A stretch of DNA of 64,000 nucleotides from Undaria pinnatifida (GCA_012845835.1 JABAKD010000011.1:9424381-9488380); one strand, 5' to 3'. Positions 33,071-44,148 are shown, numbered from the stretch's first letter. Made by a program: numbers and translations. The notes: generated from the letters alone by a model not told the origin.

Positions 33071-33727
33071 GCGCATACCTTCACCACTTGCAACGGACCC
33101 CGACTTCTTTCTCTCGTAGCCTTCCAGATGCCCTGAACGGGACAAGAAATGTGGATAAGGGCATATTGGGGTAGGGTATAGCGAGTAGTACCCCCAGGAT
33201 AGGGTAACAAATTTCATCGTCGGGGTGAATTTTTTGTAGGGAACCGTCTCGGAGATGTTGGGTGGCATCGACTTACATCAGGATCTTGCATTTGTATTCG
33301 CTGCCTCGTTAATGACCAAAACACTCACCCTGCATCTATATCACATGATAGTGACCATTTGCGTCGCGTTAGAGATTCATGAAACTTCGTTAACTGACGT
33401 TTTGCAGTTGGCACTTGGTCACTTGTGCTTATTTGTCGCTGCCTGCGTTGCTTAGGTTTGTTGGCGGCCCTCCCTAGGCCGCTGTCGACGCCCCCTTTGA
33501 GATATACGTGTGTATTATGACCTGGCGTCTGCTACTCGAAGACCGTATGATTCTTGGAGTATATTGCACCAGCGTTGTCTCGTGCGCCAGCGGACATCCT
33601 CTTCGTATTTTACGCAGTTCAAGAAATCAGCATTTATCGCTTTTCCTTCCGACTCGTCTTAACTCTCGCCTAATCCCCCCCCCCCCTCTCTTTCTCTCTC
33701 TCTCTCCCTCTTTCTCCGTGCACACAG

Positions 33728-33954
33728 GATGCCACGCAGCCACATGGCGATCGGAAGTTCTTCGCGCTCACGAAGCAGCAGAACACCCTTTTCGGAATAC
33801 GCATGTTGTTCGCCCGGGAATCCGACGTAGCTGAAATGCGCCCGGCTGCAAGATCGGCACGACAGGCCATTCAAGTGCCGGGGTGCATATCGAAGAGTCG
33901 CGTCGCCGCGGCGTCTACCCCAGGAGTCGTGGCAGCGTACGAGCTGTCTTGCGG
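33728..33954 (+). CDS. Transposase middle exon
   Basis: 75 codons plus two bases, preceded by a long CT tract and CACACAG. It reads DATQPHGDRKFFALTKQQNT and ends YELSCG. Phase 0 in and 2 out agree with both flanking exons. Confidence 0.72.
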
Positions 33955-34154
33955 GTAAGTGAGCGTAGACAGTCCGACGTGGGTCACAAACCAGAGGTTC
34001 TGGGCGTAGACGGGTGCAATCTATCACGTTTTTGACAACACACTGTAGGTTTGTATTTCGGAGTGTTTAGCTCCTGGTTCGTACCTCAGAAAGTGCCAAC
34101 ACCAAGAAAACGTCATCTGTTGTTGTCGTCTAATTGTGGATTGTGGTCATGCAG

Positions 34155-35046
34155 GTGCTTCCGGTGTCGCAACGGACAAGGGCATAATTGTCCGCTCATC
34201 CGCCAGGGCATTATTTCCCCACCCGTCGAGTGGGCACGGCGTGTTCAACCCCAAGACCCGGTTAGCCAAAGGGAAGAAGAGGTGGACAACACCTTCAACC
34301 GCATGCAACACGGGTTACCGCACGGATCCACGGCGTTGATGCGCGTCAATCCCGGGGAAAACAGAGGCTTGGACGTCGTGCCGGTTGTGATCGCGCGCAA
34401 GGCACCAATCCCATGGGATAGAACGTTTGCATCGGACGGGATGTTCGAGATCGGCGACATCATGGTTTGGATTCACGACATACCCCAGACAAGTGGCGGG
34501 CGTGATGGACGACAGTTTATGGTGTCCCCAGACACCGTCAGCAACACAAACCAACGCGCCATCCCCCTTTCTACCCTTTCAGCGCTGGGGATGCCCATGA
34601 CGTCTTACATGAGGCAAAGCTCGAAAGATTCTGGTCTGTGGCCGCTAAAGAGCTCAGCGATAAGGGACGCCAGTAGCAATGTCGTCTTGCTATCGGCGCG
34701 ACCATCACTGGCATTCGCTCATCATTCTCCCGTGCCACGTGACCCATCCGATGTTGAGAGAGCCCCGGTCTCGACGGAGGGGATGTTTCCCGAGGGAACC
34801 TTGGTCGAGCTGAGGATACGGGCGCCCACGGTGTATGTGGAGGGAAGACGTAGTGCAAGGGCAGCTTGGCAGGGGACCAAACTTTTCGAGGGGAAGGTTG
34901 TCAAGCAGTTTTTTTATGCCAATTCCCGCCAATACTCGTATCACGTTGAGTGGGCTGGGGGGATCCAAGCAGAAAGATCCCTCGCGGATCTCCAAGATGT
35001 GCTCGATGAAGGGGTCGTCGAGCGTCTTATTTTGCAGCGACGGTGA
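34155..35046 (+). CDS. Transposase terminal exon, zinc knuckle and Tudor-like end
   Basis: After GCAG it reads CFRCRNGQGHNC, a C-x2-C-x5-H-x-C cluster, then about 280 residues. These include VVPVVIARKAPIPWDR, GDIMVWIHDIP and a C-terminal MFPEGTLVELRIR...EWAGG stretch. It ends TGA. It is the longest intact coding exon of this element. Confidence 0.72.
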
Positions 35047-35087
35047 TCAACCCTCGGTCCGTTTCGATGCGGAATTTGGCTATTGGA

Positions 35088-35990
35088 GAATGTACATGCG
35101 GACGCGCGGAATGGTCGAGAGACAGAAGTGGAGTCGGAGCGTGCGACCTTGCAAATACGACACCGAATATGCACGCACGCATACTGCCACCTCGGGGGAG
35201 GCGGGGGCAATCATTGCTCCAATAAAGTTTTCGTTGCCAATCGATTAGAGGAAAGCTACATCTTGACGTATTGTACTTTGTACGCCAAGAGCGGTGAAAC
35301 TTGGAAATCGGAATGAGGAGAGTCGGTTTTGAAAATAGCGACGATGTACACAAAAGCAAACAGGGTGGGGCGAGATACCGCATATATAAGCAGATTATTG
35401 TAGTGCGTTTCGTCGGTTTCGAAACCAGCGATTAACGTCTTTTGGAAATCGAAGTGAGGAGAGTCGGTTTTGAAACCAGCGCCGATGTACGCAAAATATG
35501 AAACCAGGGTGGGGCGAGATACAGCATATATAAGTAGAGTATTGTAGTGCGTCTCGCCAGTTCCGAAACCAGCGATTAACGCCTGAAGCATGTACATGCG
35601 TACGCACGGGTTGGTAGATAGGCAGAAGAAGTGGTATTGAAGCGTGCGACCTTGCAAATACGATGTGCTAACCAAGCATGACAACAACCACGGGGAGAGG
35701 GGTCAATAACTTGATTCTCCGCAATTTTTCGCTGAAACATTCGATTTTAGAGGAACCCTCTACACCTTGACATATTGTACACTTGTATGCCAAGAGCGAA
35801 CAAAATTGGATTTCGGAGTGAGGAGACACTATGCTTTACGATGTTGGGCCTGGGTGTCGGTTTTGAAACAAGCGATCTGTACACAATTGATTAAACCAGG
35901 GAGGCGAGCTTATACAGCATATTTAAGTAGAACATAGTGCGCCTCGTCGGTTTCGAAACCAGCGATTAATGCCAAGAAAGCAGATACTGG
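35088..35990. repeat. Tandem ~500-bp repeat with GCTGGTTTCGAAACCAGC-type palindromes
   Basis: Blocks 35088-35587 and 35588-35990 share GTGCGACCTTGCAAATACGA, TTGACRTATTGTAC and GGTTTCGAAACCAGCGATTA. Inside, a unit of about 145 bp (GAGGAGAGTCGGTTTTGAAA...CATATATAAG...CCAGCGATTA) is itself repeated. The palindrome is shared with the 21.6-22.4 kb satellite. Confidence 0.75.
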
Positions 35991-36777
35991 AGGGTAGTTA
36001 TGTGAGGGTGTTGCGAGGTACTGGTAAAAATTGGTACGAGTCACCAGGGTAGGTATTTTGTTTGAATCAATATCAGTGGTTGAAGTGCTACCCTGGTTGT
36101 CCAGTGTTCAAACGTCTTCATCGGGGTACACGTTTCTTCATCAGCGCCCGCGCCGTGCGTCTGACTTCGTCTTGAGGAAGCCAAGAGGCGCGGGGAACTA
36201 TCACCGCTTCTTGCCTCACTATCTCATCGCCTACACACAAGCCGCGCGTAGTATTTCCATATAGATGCTTTAATGTAACAGCTTAAAAATGGCTTTTCGG
36301 CTACTTGTTCGTTAAAGAAATAGGCAGAATATTGGGAGGGCTATCGTAGAAGCACTCTTGACAGTTATAAATATTCTGCTGCGCGAGTTCCTAGTAGCAG
36401 CTATGCTTATATGTTCGCATGATACGTAAGTAGTGGGAGGGAATACGGAGCGGAGGGTATTGGTGGGTTTCAACGTCTCTTATCTATTCAACGTTGAAAT
36501 TTGAAAGCGAGAAGGCCTTCGGTCAATCGTACATTCTCACCGCAGCCATTTCGTACAAAATTCACGAGGGCACGGACTCGTATGCTTCGTATATGTATAC
36601 GTGTAATTGTCAAAAAAAATGCTGGGCACATCTCTTCGTGCTCGCACCTTTATCCGAAACATTAGGGGGGGTGGGCACAATTCGGTCCTTGGGGTGACGT
36701 TGCCGGAGGTTTGGGCGCGATCCGTGCAGTGTCGCGCGTGGCATGCCTTTTGAACTTTTTTGGCCTTGGGCATACTT
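35991..36777. other. No gene seen
   Basis: A 77-codon frame at 36031-36264 (SDFVLRKPRGAGNYHRFLPH) is slightly protein-like but has no partner or family. Confidence 0.35.
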
Positions 36778-36910
36778 GAGCCAAATCCCTGGGTTTCCGC
36801 AACATCCCCGGGGATGGTGTTTACGCATCCCCCGGGGATTTGGTTTCCGCATCCCTCCATGGATTGGTTTTACGCATCCCCCGGGGATTGGGTTTCCGCA
36901 TCCCCTATCC
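36778..36910. repeat. Minisatellite of GCATCCCCCGGGGATTTGG type
   Basis: About four to five units of roughly 30 bp alternate GGTTTCCGCATCCC and GGTTTTACGCATCC forms. Confidence 0.8.
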
Positions 36911-37000
36911 CCGCGTACGCACGTAAGATTTGGATGCAAACCGGGTTCCTCCGCTTGAAGGTACACGCACATTTCCCTATTGTTGCACAGAGCACCACGC

Positions 37001-38059
37001 TACGATCTTGCCGCCCAGCAGCAGTCCAGCCCCCCAGCAGCAGGAGCCTGCAACTCTATGCGCGTGTGCCTGCTGTTGTAGTAGCTGATTGCTTTGATCG
37101 GAGCGTGCTATTTGTCACCCCACCATGCTCCCAAATTTCTGCCGTCCTGCCACTGCGTGCGCATGTCCATAACATGTCCATAGATCACGCCAATTTGGGC
37201 GCTAACATAGGAGCCTTTTTGATAGTGATATATATACCAACCCATCCTTACGTTCAAGTCCACAGAAGCAGTATTTTTACGCACATGCCAGGGGTAACGC
37301 TTTGTGTCGGAGATTTTGCCCACACCACAGATGACAGGCACCAGGTAACATGAGGACAGCACAACGCTACGTGTACAACCCTGCCGCACAGCAGCAGTAG
37401 TAGGATACATCATGTACATGCGCGTGGCGAGTCCTCGCGATGCTGCGGCGAGTTGCTTTTGTCGGAGCCTGTCATCTGTCACTCCACCATACCGCCTCTT
37501 TCTGCTGTGCTGCCGCTGCGTGGGTGTGCTACGATCCTGCCGCCCAGCAGCAGTTCAGTCCCCCAGCAGCAGGAGCCTGCAACTCTATGCGCGTGTGCCT
37601 GCTGTTGTAGTAGCTGATTGCTTTGATCGGAGCGTGCTATTTGTCACCCCACCATACACCCATATTTCTGCGGTCCTGCCGCTGCGTGCGCATGTCCATA
37701 GCGTGTCCATAGATCGCGCCAATTTGGGCGGTAACATAGGAGCCTTTTTGATAGTGATATATATACCAACCCATCCTTACGTTCAAGTCCACAGAGGCAG
37801 TATTTTTACGTACATGCCAGGGGGAATGCTTTGTGTCGGAGATTTTGCCCACACCACAGATGACAGGCACCAGACAACATGAGGACAGCACAACGCTACG
37901 TGTACAACCTTGCCGCACAGCAGCAGTAGTAGGATACATCATGTACGTGCGCGTGGCGAGTCCTTGCGATGCTGCGGCGAGTTGCTTTTGTCGGAGCCTG
38001 TCATCTGTCACTCCACTATGCCGCCTCTTTCTGCTGTGCTGCCGCTGCGTGGGTGTGCT
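37001..38059. repeat. Tandem duplication, two ~530-bp units
   Basis: Units start at 37001 and 37530 and are highly similar throughout, including GCAGCAGGAGCCTGCAACTC and the AT-rich GATAGTGATATATATACC. Paired ORFs on both strands arise from the duplication and are not supported as genes. Confidence 0.9.
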
Positions 38060-38418
38060 CTAGCTCATTGGTCGCGTAACTTTGGACGGAAATACAGGGA
38101 ACTTTGGAGTAGTGATTAGATACAAACCAATATTTACATTGTAGTCTACAGCCGCAATTTTTTTGCGTGCATCAATTTTTACGGAGATTTCTTGCCTACG
38201 TCACAGGTGATGACAAGACACCAAAAAAAAGCGGGAAGCACGACGCCGTGTGTACGACCCTGCCGCCCAGCAGCAGCAGCAGCAGGCAGGGTCATGCGCG
38301 CGTGCCGTATCCTCTCCATATTGCGGCGCTTCTTTTGCCATAGCTATCCTGTCATGTATTGTCTTCTTGCTCCCTCGTTCTCAACATGTGCGCTTTTAAT
38401 TATTTTCTACAGTATTTA

Positions 38419-39106
38419 GGGTCATTTCTAACGACACTTTCTTGGCAAGTTTTTTGACAATATGGCAACTTTTTGGAATTTTGGACTTGCCAAAATAGCA
38501 AAAAACTTGCCAAAGCTTTTTTTGGATATTTCCGTTCCGTTTCGTTGACAATTTTTTGGAAAGTGAGATTTGCCATTTCATTCGCCATTTTAAGCCAATA
38601 AGGCCAACGCAAGGTTGTGCAAACTAGACTACCCCACGACGACGGTCGCTAGACTTGCTCTAACTTTTGTAATGGCGGGAGGTACGGAGGATACACGGTG
38701 TCATTGGCAACAGCTGTGATAGGGTTGGCGACACTGGCCGTGAGGCCCGCGTGGATGCCACATGGGCGGTGATTTGAGCGGGTGCTGAAGCATCATCACA
38801 AACAGCAGCCGCCCCGGCTTTTCCCAGGCGACTTTGGCCGGGCTGGAAGGACTGCCAACCTCTGAGGTACATGGGCTTTGCCTAGAGTCCTTTCTGCGCC
38901 AGCATTTACTCCATAGAGAGCGTCGGCGTGCCGTTGGCTCCCTGCTGCCGCTGCTGCTGCTGCTGTGAGGGGTTTGAATAAAATCTGAGGGCATTATGAT
39001 GACAAAACTTGCCAATATTTCCAGAAACTTGCCAAATATGTTGCCAATTTTTTTTTGCCAAAATAGCAAGTTTTTGGAAATTTCGTTTGGTCGTTAGAAA
39101 CGACTC
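38419..39106. mobile_element. PIF/Harbinger-like TIR element with GC-rich core
   Basis: Ends GGGTCATTTCTAACGAC and (complement of the right end) GAGTCGTTTCTAACGAC are inverted. TTA flanks both sides (38416-38418 and 39107-39109), the target preference of PIF/Harbinger elements. AT-rich subterminal parts repeat CTTGCCAA. The core (about 38615-38985) is GC-rich and unlike the arms, perhaps captured sequence. No transposase is encoded. Confidence 0.75.
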
Positions 39107-39312
39107 TTATAAGCCACATCCCACGCCATCGGTGTGGGTCTGTCATACCCCCCCAAACAACACGTGCCGCTTCTTGGCGATCCGTAAGAAGCTGGAGTTC
39201 GAAAGGTGGCCCTCTCCTCGGAATTATCCATATATACGTATGCTACAAACGGTCCAAGAATAAATGTGTTTTGAGAGTGAGTGTTTACTCAATAACGATA
39301 TAACAGATCGCG

Positions 39313-40201
39313 GTCATGGGCGCGTCTATCGAGTACCCAAAAAAAGTGCAAAAGGCACTGCTATTAATAGTGAAGGTACACCCAAGAAAGTACCGATTAA
39401 ATGCGAAATCGTTATTTTTTCGGGACATTTTTTTCATGTGCATGTGGATACCAGTCCCTATTCCCCAGATTGTACCGCCTCCTTGTCACTATAATACTTC
39501 AAGATTATCCTGGCTCCTCGAGGCAGACTCTGAGGTGTTTCCTCATCGTTGATCCTCGAGCGTGCGGTTGCGCACATAACCCACCTCGGTGTGTCTCCAC
39601 ACCTCCATCAGAGAAAGAAAAACCTGCGAAAGGACTACCGTCCCACAATTGGCGTCGAGGCAGTGAAGCTTGATCGGTGCTAGAAACCCCACCAAAAAGA
39701 GCGGGTAAGCTTCATTTTAAAAAAAACCCGCACGTTTGTCCCGCTTGCCATATTGTGGGACGGTAGTCCCTTCGCAGGTTTTTCTTTCTCTGATGGAGGT
39801 GTGGAGACACACCGAGGTGGGTTATGTGCGCAACCGCACGCTCGAGGGTCAACGATGAGGAAACACCTCAGAGTCTGCCTCGAGGAGCCAGGATGATCTT
39901 GAAGTATTATAGTGATAAGGAGGCGGTACAATCTGAGGAATAGGGACTGGTATCCACATCAGCCCCCCCTTTTTTCAGACGTGCAAACGTGCGCGTCTTA
40001 TAAGAGGTGTCGACTTGGGATGAGTCATAATCATATTTACGTGTTTTATCGACACGAATATGAAGTCATATTGACCATATGTTTTGCCCGAGTCATGGGC
40101 ACGTCTATCGAGTACCCAAAAAGAGTGTAAAAGGCACTGCTATTAATAGTGAGCACACCCAAGAAAGTACCGATTAAATGCGAAATCGTTATTTTTTCGG
40201 G
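39313..40201. repeat. Foldback with ~210-bp arms inside ~110-bp direct repeats
   Basis: Inverted arms 39442-39650 and 39751-39960 are nearly identical, with a 100-bp loop. Outside them, direct repeats 39313-39424 and 40092-40201 share TCTATCGAGTACCCAAAA and GATTAAATGCGAAATCGTTA. Identical ORFs on opposite strands come from the arms. Confidence 0.85.
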
Positions 40202-40556
40202 TTTTTTTTTTTGTGTGCACAATGAAAAAAATGGCCATCGCGTCCGGTATAATAGTGATAATAATGTGTATCTTTGCGCCACTCCCCTACGAACTTCCCG
40301 GAGGGGAACCTTGTAAGACGTATGATTCAGTTTGCGAAAAGCAAAGGCGAAAGCGCGAAACAAGGATTCAACGCACGCGGGGGAGCTCACCTGTGACACC
40401 AGCAGGGCCCATGCACCAGTTTACAGTCACAGCACACAAATATCGAACATCTGTTGCCGCGCGTCTTATCATCGCGGCAAGCCTGACACGTCCACCTCTC
40501 GCAGCGCGGCGTGTCGCAAACCAGCCCAGGGGGCAGCCCAGGCTCCCCTCGTTCGC

Positions 40557-41462
40557 TCACCGCCCTGGCGTCGCTGCCACGTCACCACGGAGCGACATCG
40601 AGGTTCCTTCCGGGAGGAACACCCGCAGGTAAACGCGCACAAGCAATAGTCTAGTGTTACTACTTGTAGCAACATTTGTGTCCCTCCTCCTCTCCTCCTC
40701 CTCCTCCTCCTCCTCCTCTTCTTCCTCCTCCTCCTCCTCCTCCCCCTTCCCCTCCTCCTCCTCCTCGACCCCACCCCGTTCCGCCCCAACACCATCGTCC
40801 TTGTTCTCTCTCTTCTTCCCCCGCACTCCGCTACGACGGGGCATCTCTGGGCACACATCCATAGCTCCTGCTGCGTCGCGAATCATGGGATCACCAACAT
40901 GAAAAACAATGGTTGTTTCGCCACCATCCAACCCCCCGATCGTGTTGTAACACGGACCGCTGCTGTAGTCTCCTTCTCCCTGTCCCATCTTGTCGCCTGT
41001 CTTGTCGATGCTATTTCTACTCCCGGTCCCAATCCCGCTCGTACCACATCCATCACCACCATCAGTGTGCGCTATGGCCATTCTTGGCGGGGTGGAGTGT
41101 GTTGCTGGTGGCAGCTCATTACGTGCATGGCCAAGGGAAAAGCCGAAATGTTCCTGCTGCTGCTGCCGCGTCTGGTGTTGTTGCTGCTGAGACGTCCACG
41201 AGAGCGACAACCCCGGCACTGGCCCAGCAGCAGGCCCAGCAGCAGGAGCACTCCACGTCACAGCGGTGTCAGCAGCAGCAGGGTCGGGTGCTACCTCCTC
41301 CCGCTGCTCTTGCTGCTTCTTCTCTTGCTGCTGCGAGTTGCTCTCATCGCCAAAGATGCATGTTCTTGACGTTTGTGAAGATGGATGGCATGGACCCTTG
41401 TTGCTCCTCTGTTTGTCGTCAGCCACGGGTCCGGTCCCAGGATCGGGATGCGGTTGCGCCAT
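40557..41462 (-). CDS. Predicted low-complexity protein, unknown
   Basis: From ATG at 41462 the minus strand is open for about 301 codons to a TGA at 40557. The product starts MAQPHPDPGTGP, has Gln/Glu-rich segments, an Ala/Pro tract, a moderately complex part (GGETTIVFHVGDPMIRDAAG) and a long poly-Glu run from a CCT microsatellite. No domain is recognised. The C-terminus after the poly-Glu may not be real. On the plus strand a possible exon ends at CCGCAG|GTAAAC (40628), so strand is not certain. Confidence 0.4.
   Translation of the reverse strand: MAQPHPDPGTGPVADDKQRSNKGPCHPSSQTSRTCIFGDESNSQQQEKKQQEQREEVAPDPAAADTAVTWSAPAAGPAAGPVPGLSLSWTSQQQQHQTRQQQQEHFGFSLGHARNELPPATHSTPPRMAIAHTDGGDGCGTSGIGTGSRNSIDKTGDKMGQGEGDYSSGPCYNTIGGLDGGETTIVFHVGDPMIRDAAGAMDVCPEMPRRSGVRGKKRENKDDGVGAERGGVEEEEEGKGEEEEEEEEEEEEEEEEERRRDTNVATSSNTRLLLVRVYLRVFLPEGTSMSLRGDVAATPGR
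40685..40770. repeat. CCT microsatellite
   Basis: Nearly uninterrupted CCT/CTT units, read as poly-Glu on the minus strand. Confidence 0.9.
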
Positions 41463-42414
41463 GGCGCACTGTAGAGAACCCTGGACCTTCTTACAGCAGT
41501 GAGATAGCTGTTGATTGGGGAGACAGGAGACAGGAGACAGAGGAGAGGAGATGGGAGGAGGACGAGCGGAAGAGCTGAGAGAGCAGAAGGGGGGGCCCGC
41601 CTGAGGAGTTGCAAACGATAAACAGGCCACACAGGCTCTAATATGTTGCAACTGATCGGCCAATGAAAATGAGAGCAAGATTTGAAATTCAACATTACAC
41701 CTTGGCTGCCAAAGAACCTGTTATTACTAGTACCAGTAAGCACCACCGGTAACACACGCACTACACACCAACCCGAGCACCTACAGGCCGGGACTGGATC
41801 TCTGTTGAACTGCAACGCATACATACAGGGGGCATGTCGTAATTATGCTGTAGGCTTAGCTTCTCCGACATATTATATGAGGAGCTTGCGAGCTCGCCGG
41901 TCAGATTTAGTCCATGGGCAGTTCTACTACTGCAGGTAATTATTAGTATGATACCTGGTGTGATGCGAAACAACGGCAGAAAGAGGAGTGGCTGGAAACG
42001 GCGCGGGTACTCGGGCTATATCACCCGTCTATTGGCCGGGGTACCTGCATACCCGGGACAGAGTATCACAACTCAACACCCCCGTTCACAACGAACTTGG
42101 AGTTATTTTGTGTGAGGCTTGGCGGTGGGTGGCTGAGAACACAGGTGGAAGAAATATTGACTATTATTAATAACATACTGGGTCGGGGTGCCGTCTCTAT
42201 CAGGTGGGCGGAGGCCAGCAGGACGCAGAAGTTTTCTCACCACTTCCTCTGTCCCGCCGTCTTGGTGGACTCTGCCCCTGTCGGTGGGAAAAGCGTCCAA
42301 AGAAGTGCTCGTACGGACGGACCCCGTTAGGAGTGCTTGCCGCACTTCTCGCATGAAGAGTTCGTTATATTACGCGATGGTGCAACTTTACTAAACAGAC
42401 CTGTTCACTATGTA

Positions 42415-43730
42415 CAGTTAGTAGGTGGCCCTGTATAGTGGCATATAGTGGCAGGACAGAATTGTGCCACTATTCAGGGTAGTGCCACTATTCGATATAG
42501 TGGCACTATTGCCACTATAGACAGTAGTAGGTGGCCCTGTATAGTGGCATATAGTGGCAGGACAGAATTGTGCCACTATTCAGGGTAGTGCCACTATTCG
42601 ATATAGTGGCACTATTATTGCCACTATTAGACAGTCTATAGTGGCAATAGTGCCACTATATCGAATAAAGAGCTTCGATGTTCACGCTGTACACTGATTA
42701 TACGCTGTTGTGTAGGTAAAGCCGTGCATACTGTTCCACTACTCGTGGTTGATTTGTGTGCAGCAGTATCCGCATGAAACACATGAAATGACCGTTGATT
42801 ATCCAACGGTTACCGAGCCTTCTGTGGTCAAGACCTGTTTCTTCTGCGCAGGCAGACCACAGGAACCACGTCCAAACGCATTGTATCATAGGTGGCACAT
42901 CAATATTTTTTGTCCGGCGGGCAGTGTAACATGGGGTTCAACATTCAACACTACGTGTAGAACGCATGAAAACAGCAACGTAGAGACGCGAAACTAACTG
43001 AAACAGCCAGTATAGAAAATTCAAACACCCCCACCCCGGCGCATCAACCCAACCACCACGAAGCTCTGCAACTGCTGTAGGCTTTAGCCGACTGATTGCA
43101 CTACGAGTTGGTAAACACTCTAATGTCCAACTGCTGTGCCGGTCTAGCGAATGTAGCTGCTAAGAATGCCATTTTCGCCTTGCGGAGAAAGTGCCCGGCG
43201 TCACCAACGCCACGCGACTCTGCGTATTGTTCTAGAGGATGTTATAAGGCTTAGTTTGGGTAAGCTATTGGTTAACCAGTTGCAAGTGGTCAAACGGACT
43301 AATACCCCACTAAAGTCCTTAACAAATGGCGTCGTCGACAGACCGTGGGTTTTGGGGTCGTGGGTTCGATCCCCACCATCCGCAATAATAAACTTTTCAG
43401 AATTTCCCCCATGTATGTCCCAAAAAATTCTCTCCCAGTGGTTTGTTTGGGAGTTTACACAGTTCTAGGTCCGCGCAGGCTGGCATGATACGTGTGGCGC
43501 CCACCGCTGAGAGTGTGTGTGGGCAGGTGTGGTACAGCAGTAGTGGGGGCCCACTACTTGGAACTGCCACTATTGGGTGTGTGTGATGCCCAAAATGCCA
43601 CTATTGAGGGCCCCGTCCTCAATAGTGGTAAAGTGCCACTATATCGGGTTGAGATTTTGCCAGGAGATTTTCATGCAACTATATAGGGCACTTTACTATT
43701 CAGGTTGCCACTATACAGGGCCACCTACTG
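42415..43730. mobile_element. Tc1/mariner-like TIR element, non-autonomous
   Basis: The ends are CAGTTAGTAGGTGGCCCTGT and, on the complement of the right end, CAGTAGGTGGCCCTGTATAG, with TA on both outer sides (42413-42414 and 43731-43732). CAGT ends with TA duplications are typical of Tc1/mariner/pogo elements. Both subterminal zones hold many direct and inverted copies of TAGTGGCA/TGCCACTA. The left zone is duplicated as two units of about 107 bp (42423-42636). No transposase frame is present. A TRIM copy sits inside. Confidence 0.75.
43240..43477 (+). mobile_element. TRIM element copy 3, 3' truncated
   Basis: The LTR at 43240-43324 (TGTTATAAGG...TTAACA) is followed by TGGCGTCGTCGACAGA at 43327 and GTGGGTTCGATCCCCAC, a perfect five-pair T-arm-like stem with seven-base loop. 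Similarity to the internal region ends near TAGGTCCGCGC (43477). The second LTR is absent. It is nested in the 42415-43730 TIR element. Confidence 0.85.
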
Positions 43731-43769
43731 TACCAGGTAGTACTACTGTAATAAGCAAAACCGACCCAC

Positions 43770-43935
43770 ATATATTATAAAAATTAAAATACACTCCAGC
43801 TGTGAGATCGAAGATTTCATATATATCAACAAGCGCGATCGGAGTATCACACACAGCTTGCAAAGATGAGTTTCGACGAAATCTTCGATCTCACCGCTGG
43901 AGTGTAGTTTCATTTATATTTTTTATATATCAACA
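43770..43935. mobile_element. Snap-back copy of the CGATCGGAGT MITE
   Basis: A left end in forward orientation (TATTATAAAAATTAAAATAC...GAGATCGAAGATTT) is followed by a full copy in reverse (GCGATCGGAGTATCACACAC...CGATCTCACCGCTGGAGTGT), giving a palindromic structure. Confidence 0.75.
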
Positions 43936-44138
43936 AAAAAAGAGATAGCATCAATCACCCAACCGGCATCGGGGTAGCACCCAGACTGGGATCCGAATCC
44001 CGAATGCAATTACAGTATTAGTCTAATACTGCAAGACAGGATTAACAGGAGCATTGCCGAATTGTCCGTCCCTTCTTGTGCATCGGACGAGACAGCGGTG
44101 CCCGTACCACCACCATCGCCCCCATACATACCTCAGGG

Positions 44139-44148
44139 AGTATAAAAG
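44139..44148 (+). promoter_or_regulatory. TATA-like sequence upstream of gene 2
   Basis: GAGTATAAAAGGG resembles a TATA box, but it is about 720 bp before the gene 2 start codon, so a link needs transcript data. Confidence 0.2.

Larger units (their letters stand above)
30448..35046 (+). pseudogene. Spliced DDE-type transposase, C-terminal part, one nonsense codon
   Basis: Three exons join in frame: about 30448-31063 (donor GATGTG|GTGAGT, phase 0), 33728-33954 (acceptor TGCACACAG, donor GCGG|GTAAGT, phase 2) and 34155-35046 (acceptor GTCATGCAG, ends TGA). Motifs in order are QDEVQSQHW, VVLSDD, FFTDNCGKQFKC, HYYGACHGKSLSDSEGGVVK, a Cys/His knuckle (CFRCRNGQGHNC) and a C-terminal Tudor/chromo-like stretch (AAWQGTKLFEGKVV...YHVEW). 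Acidic residues in the SDD, TDN and SDSEGG blocks are candidate catalytic triad members. These blocks match my recollection of an unclassified RNase-H-fold transposase family in many eukaryotes. A TAA at 30650-30652 interrupts the frame. No N-terminal region is found upstream on this strand. Confidence 0.72.

Noticed and set aside
37108..38119. Pairs of near-identical ORFs
   Set aside because: They result from the 530-bp tandem duplication and lack splice or motif support.
39401..39931. Identical ORFs on both strands
   Set aside because: They are the two arms of one inverted repeat.
42421..42665. CRISPR-like array
   Set aside because: The repeats are inverted and direct transposon subterminal motifs without regular spacers, in a eukaryotic context.
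43340..43385. tRNA gene
   Set aside because: Only a T-arm-like stem and a weak A-box are present. There is no acceptor stem or anticodon arm, and the same sequence recurs in other TRIM copies.
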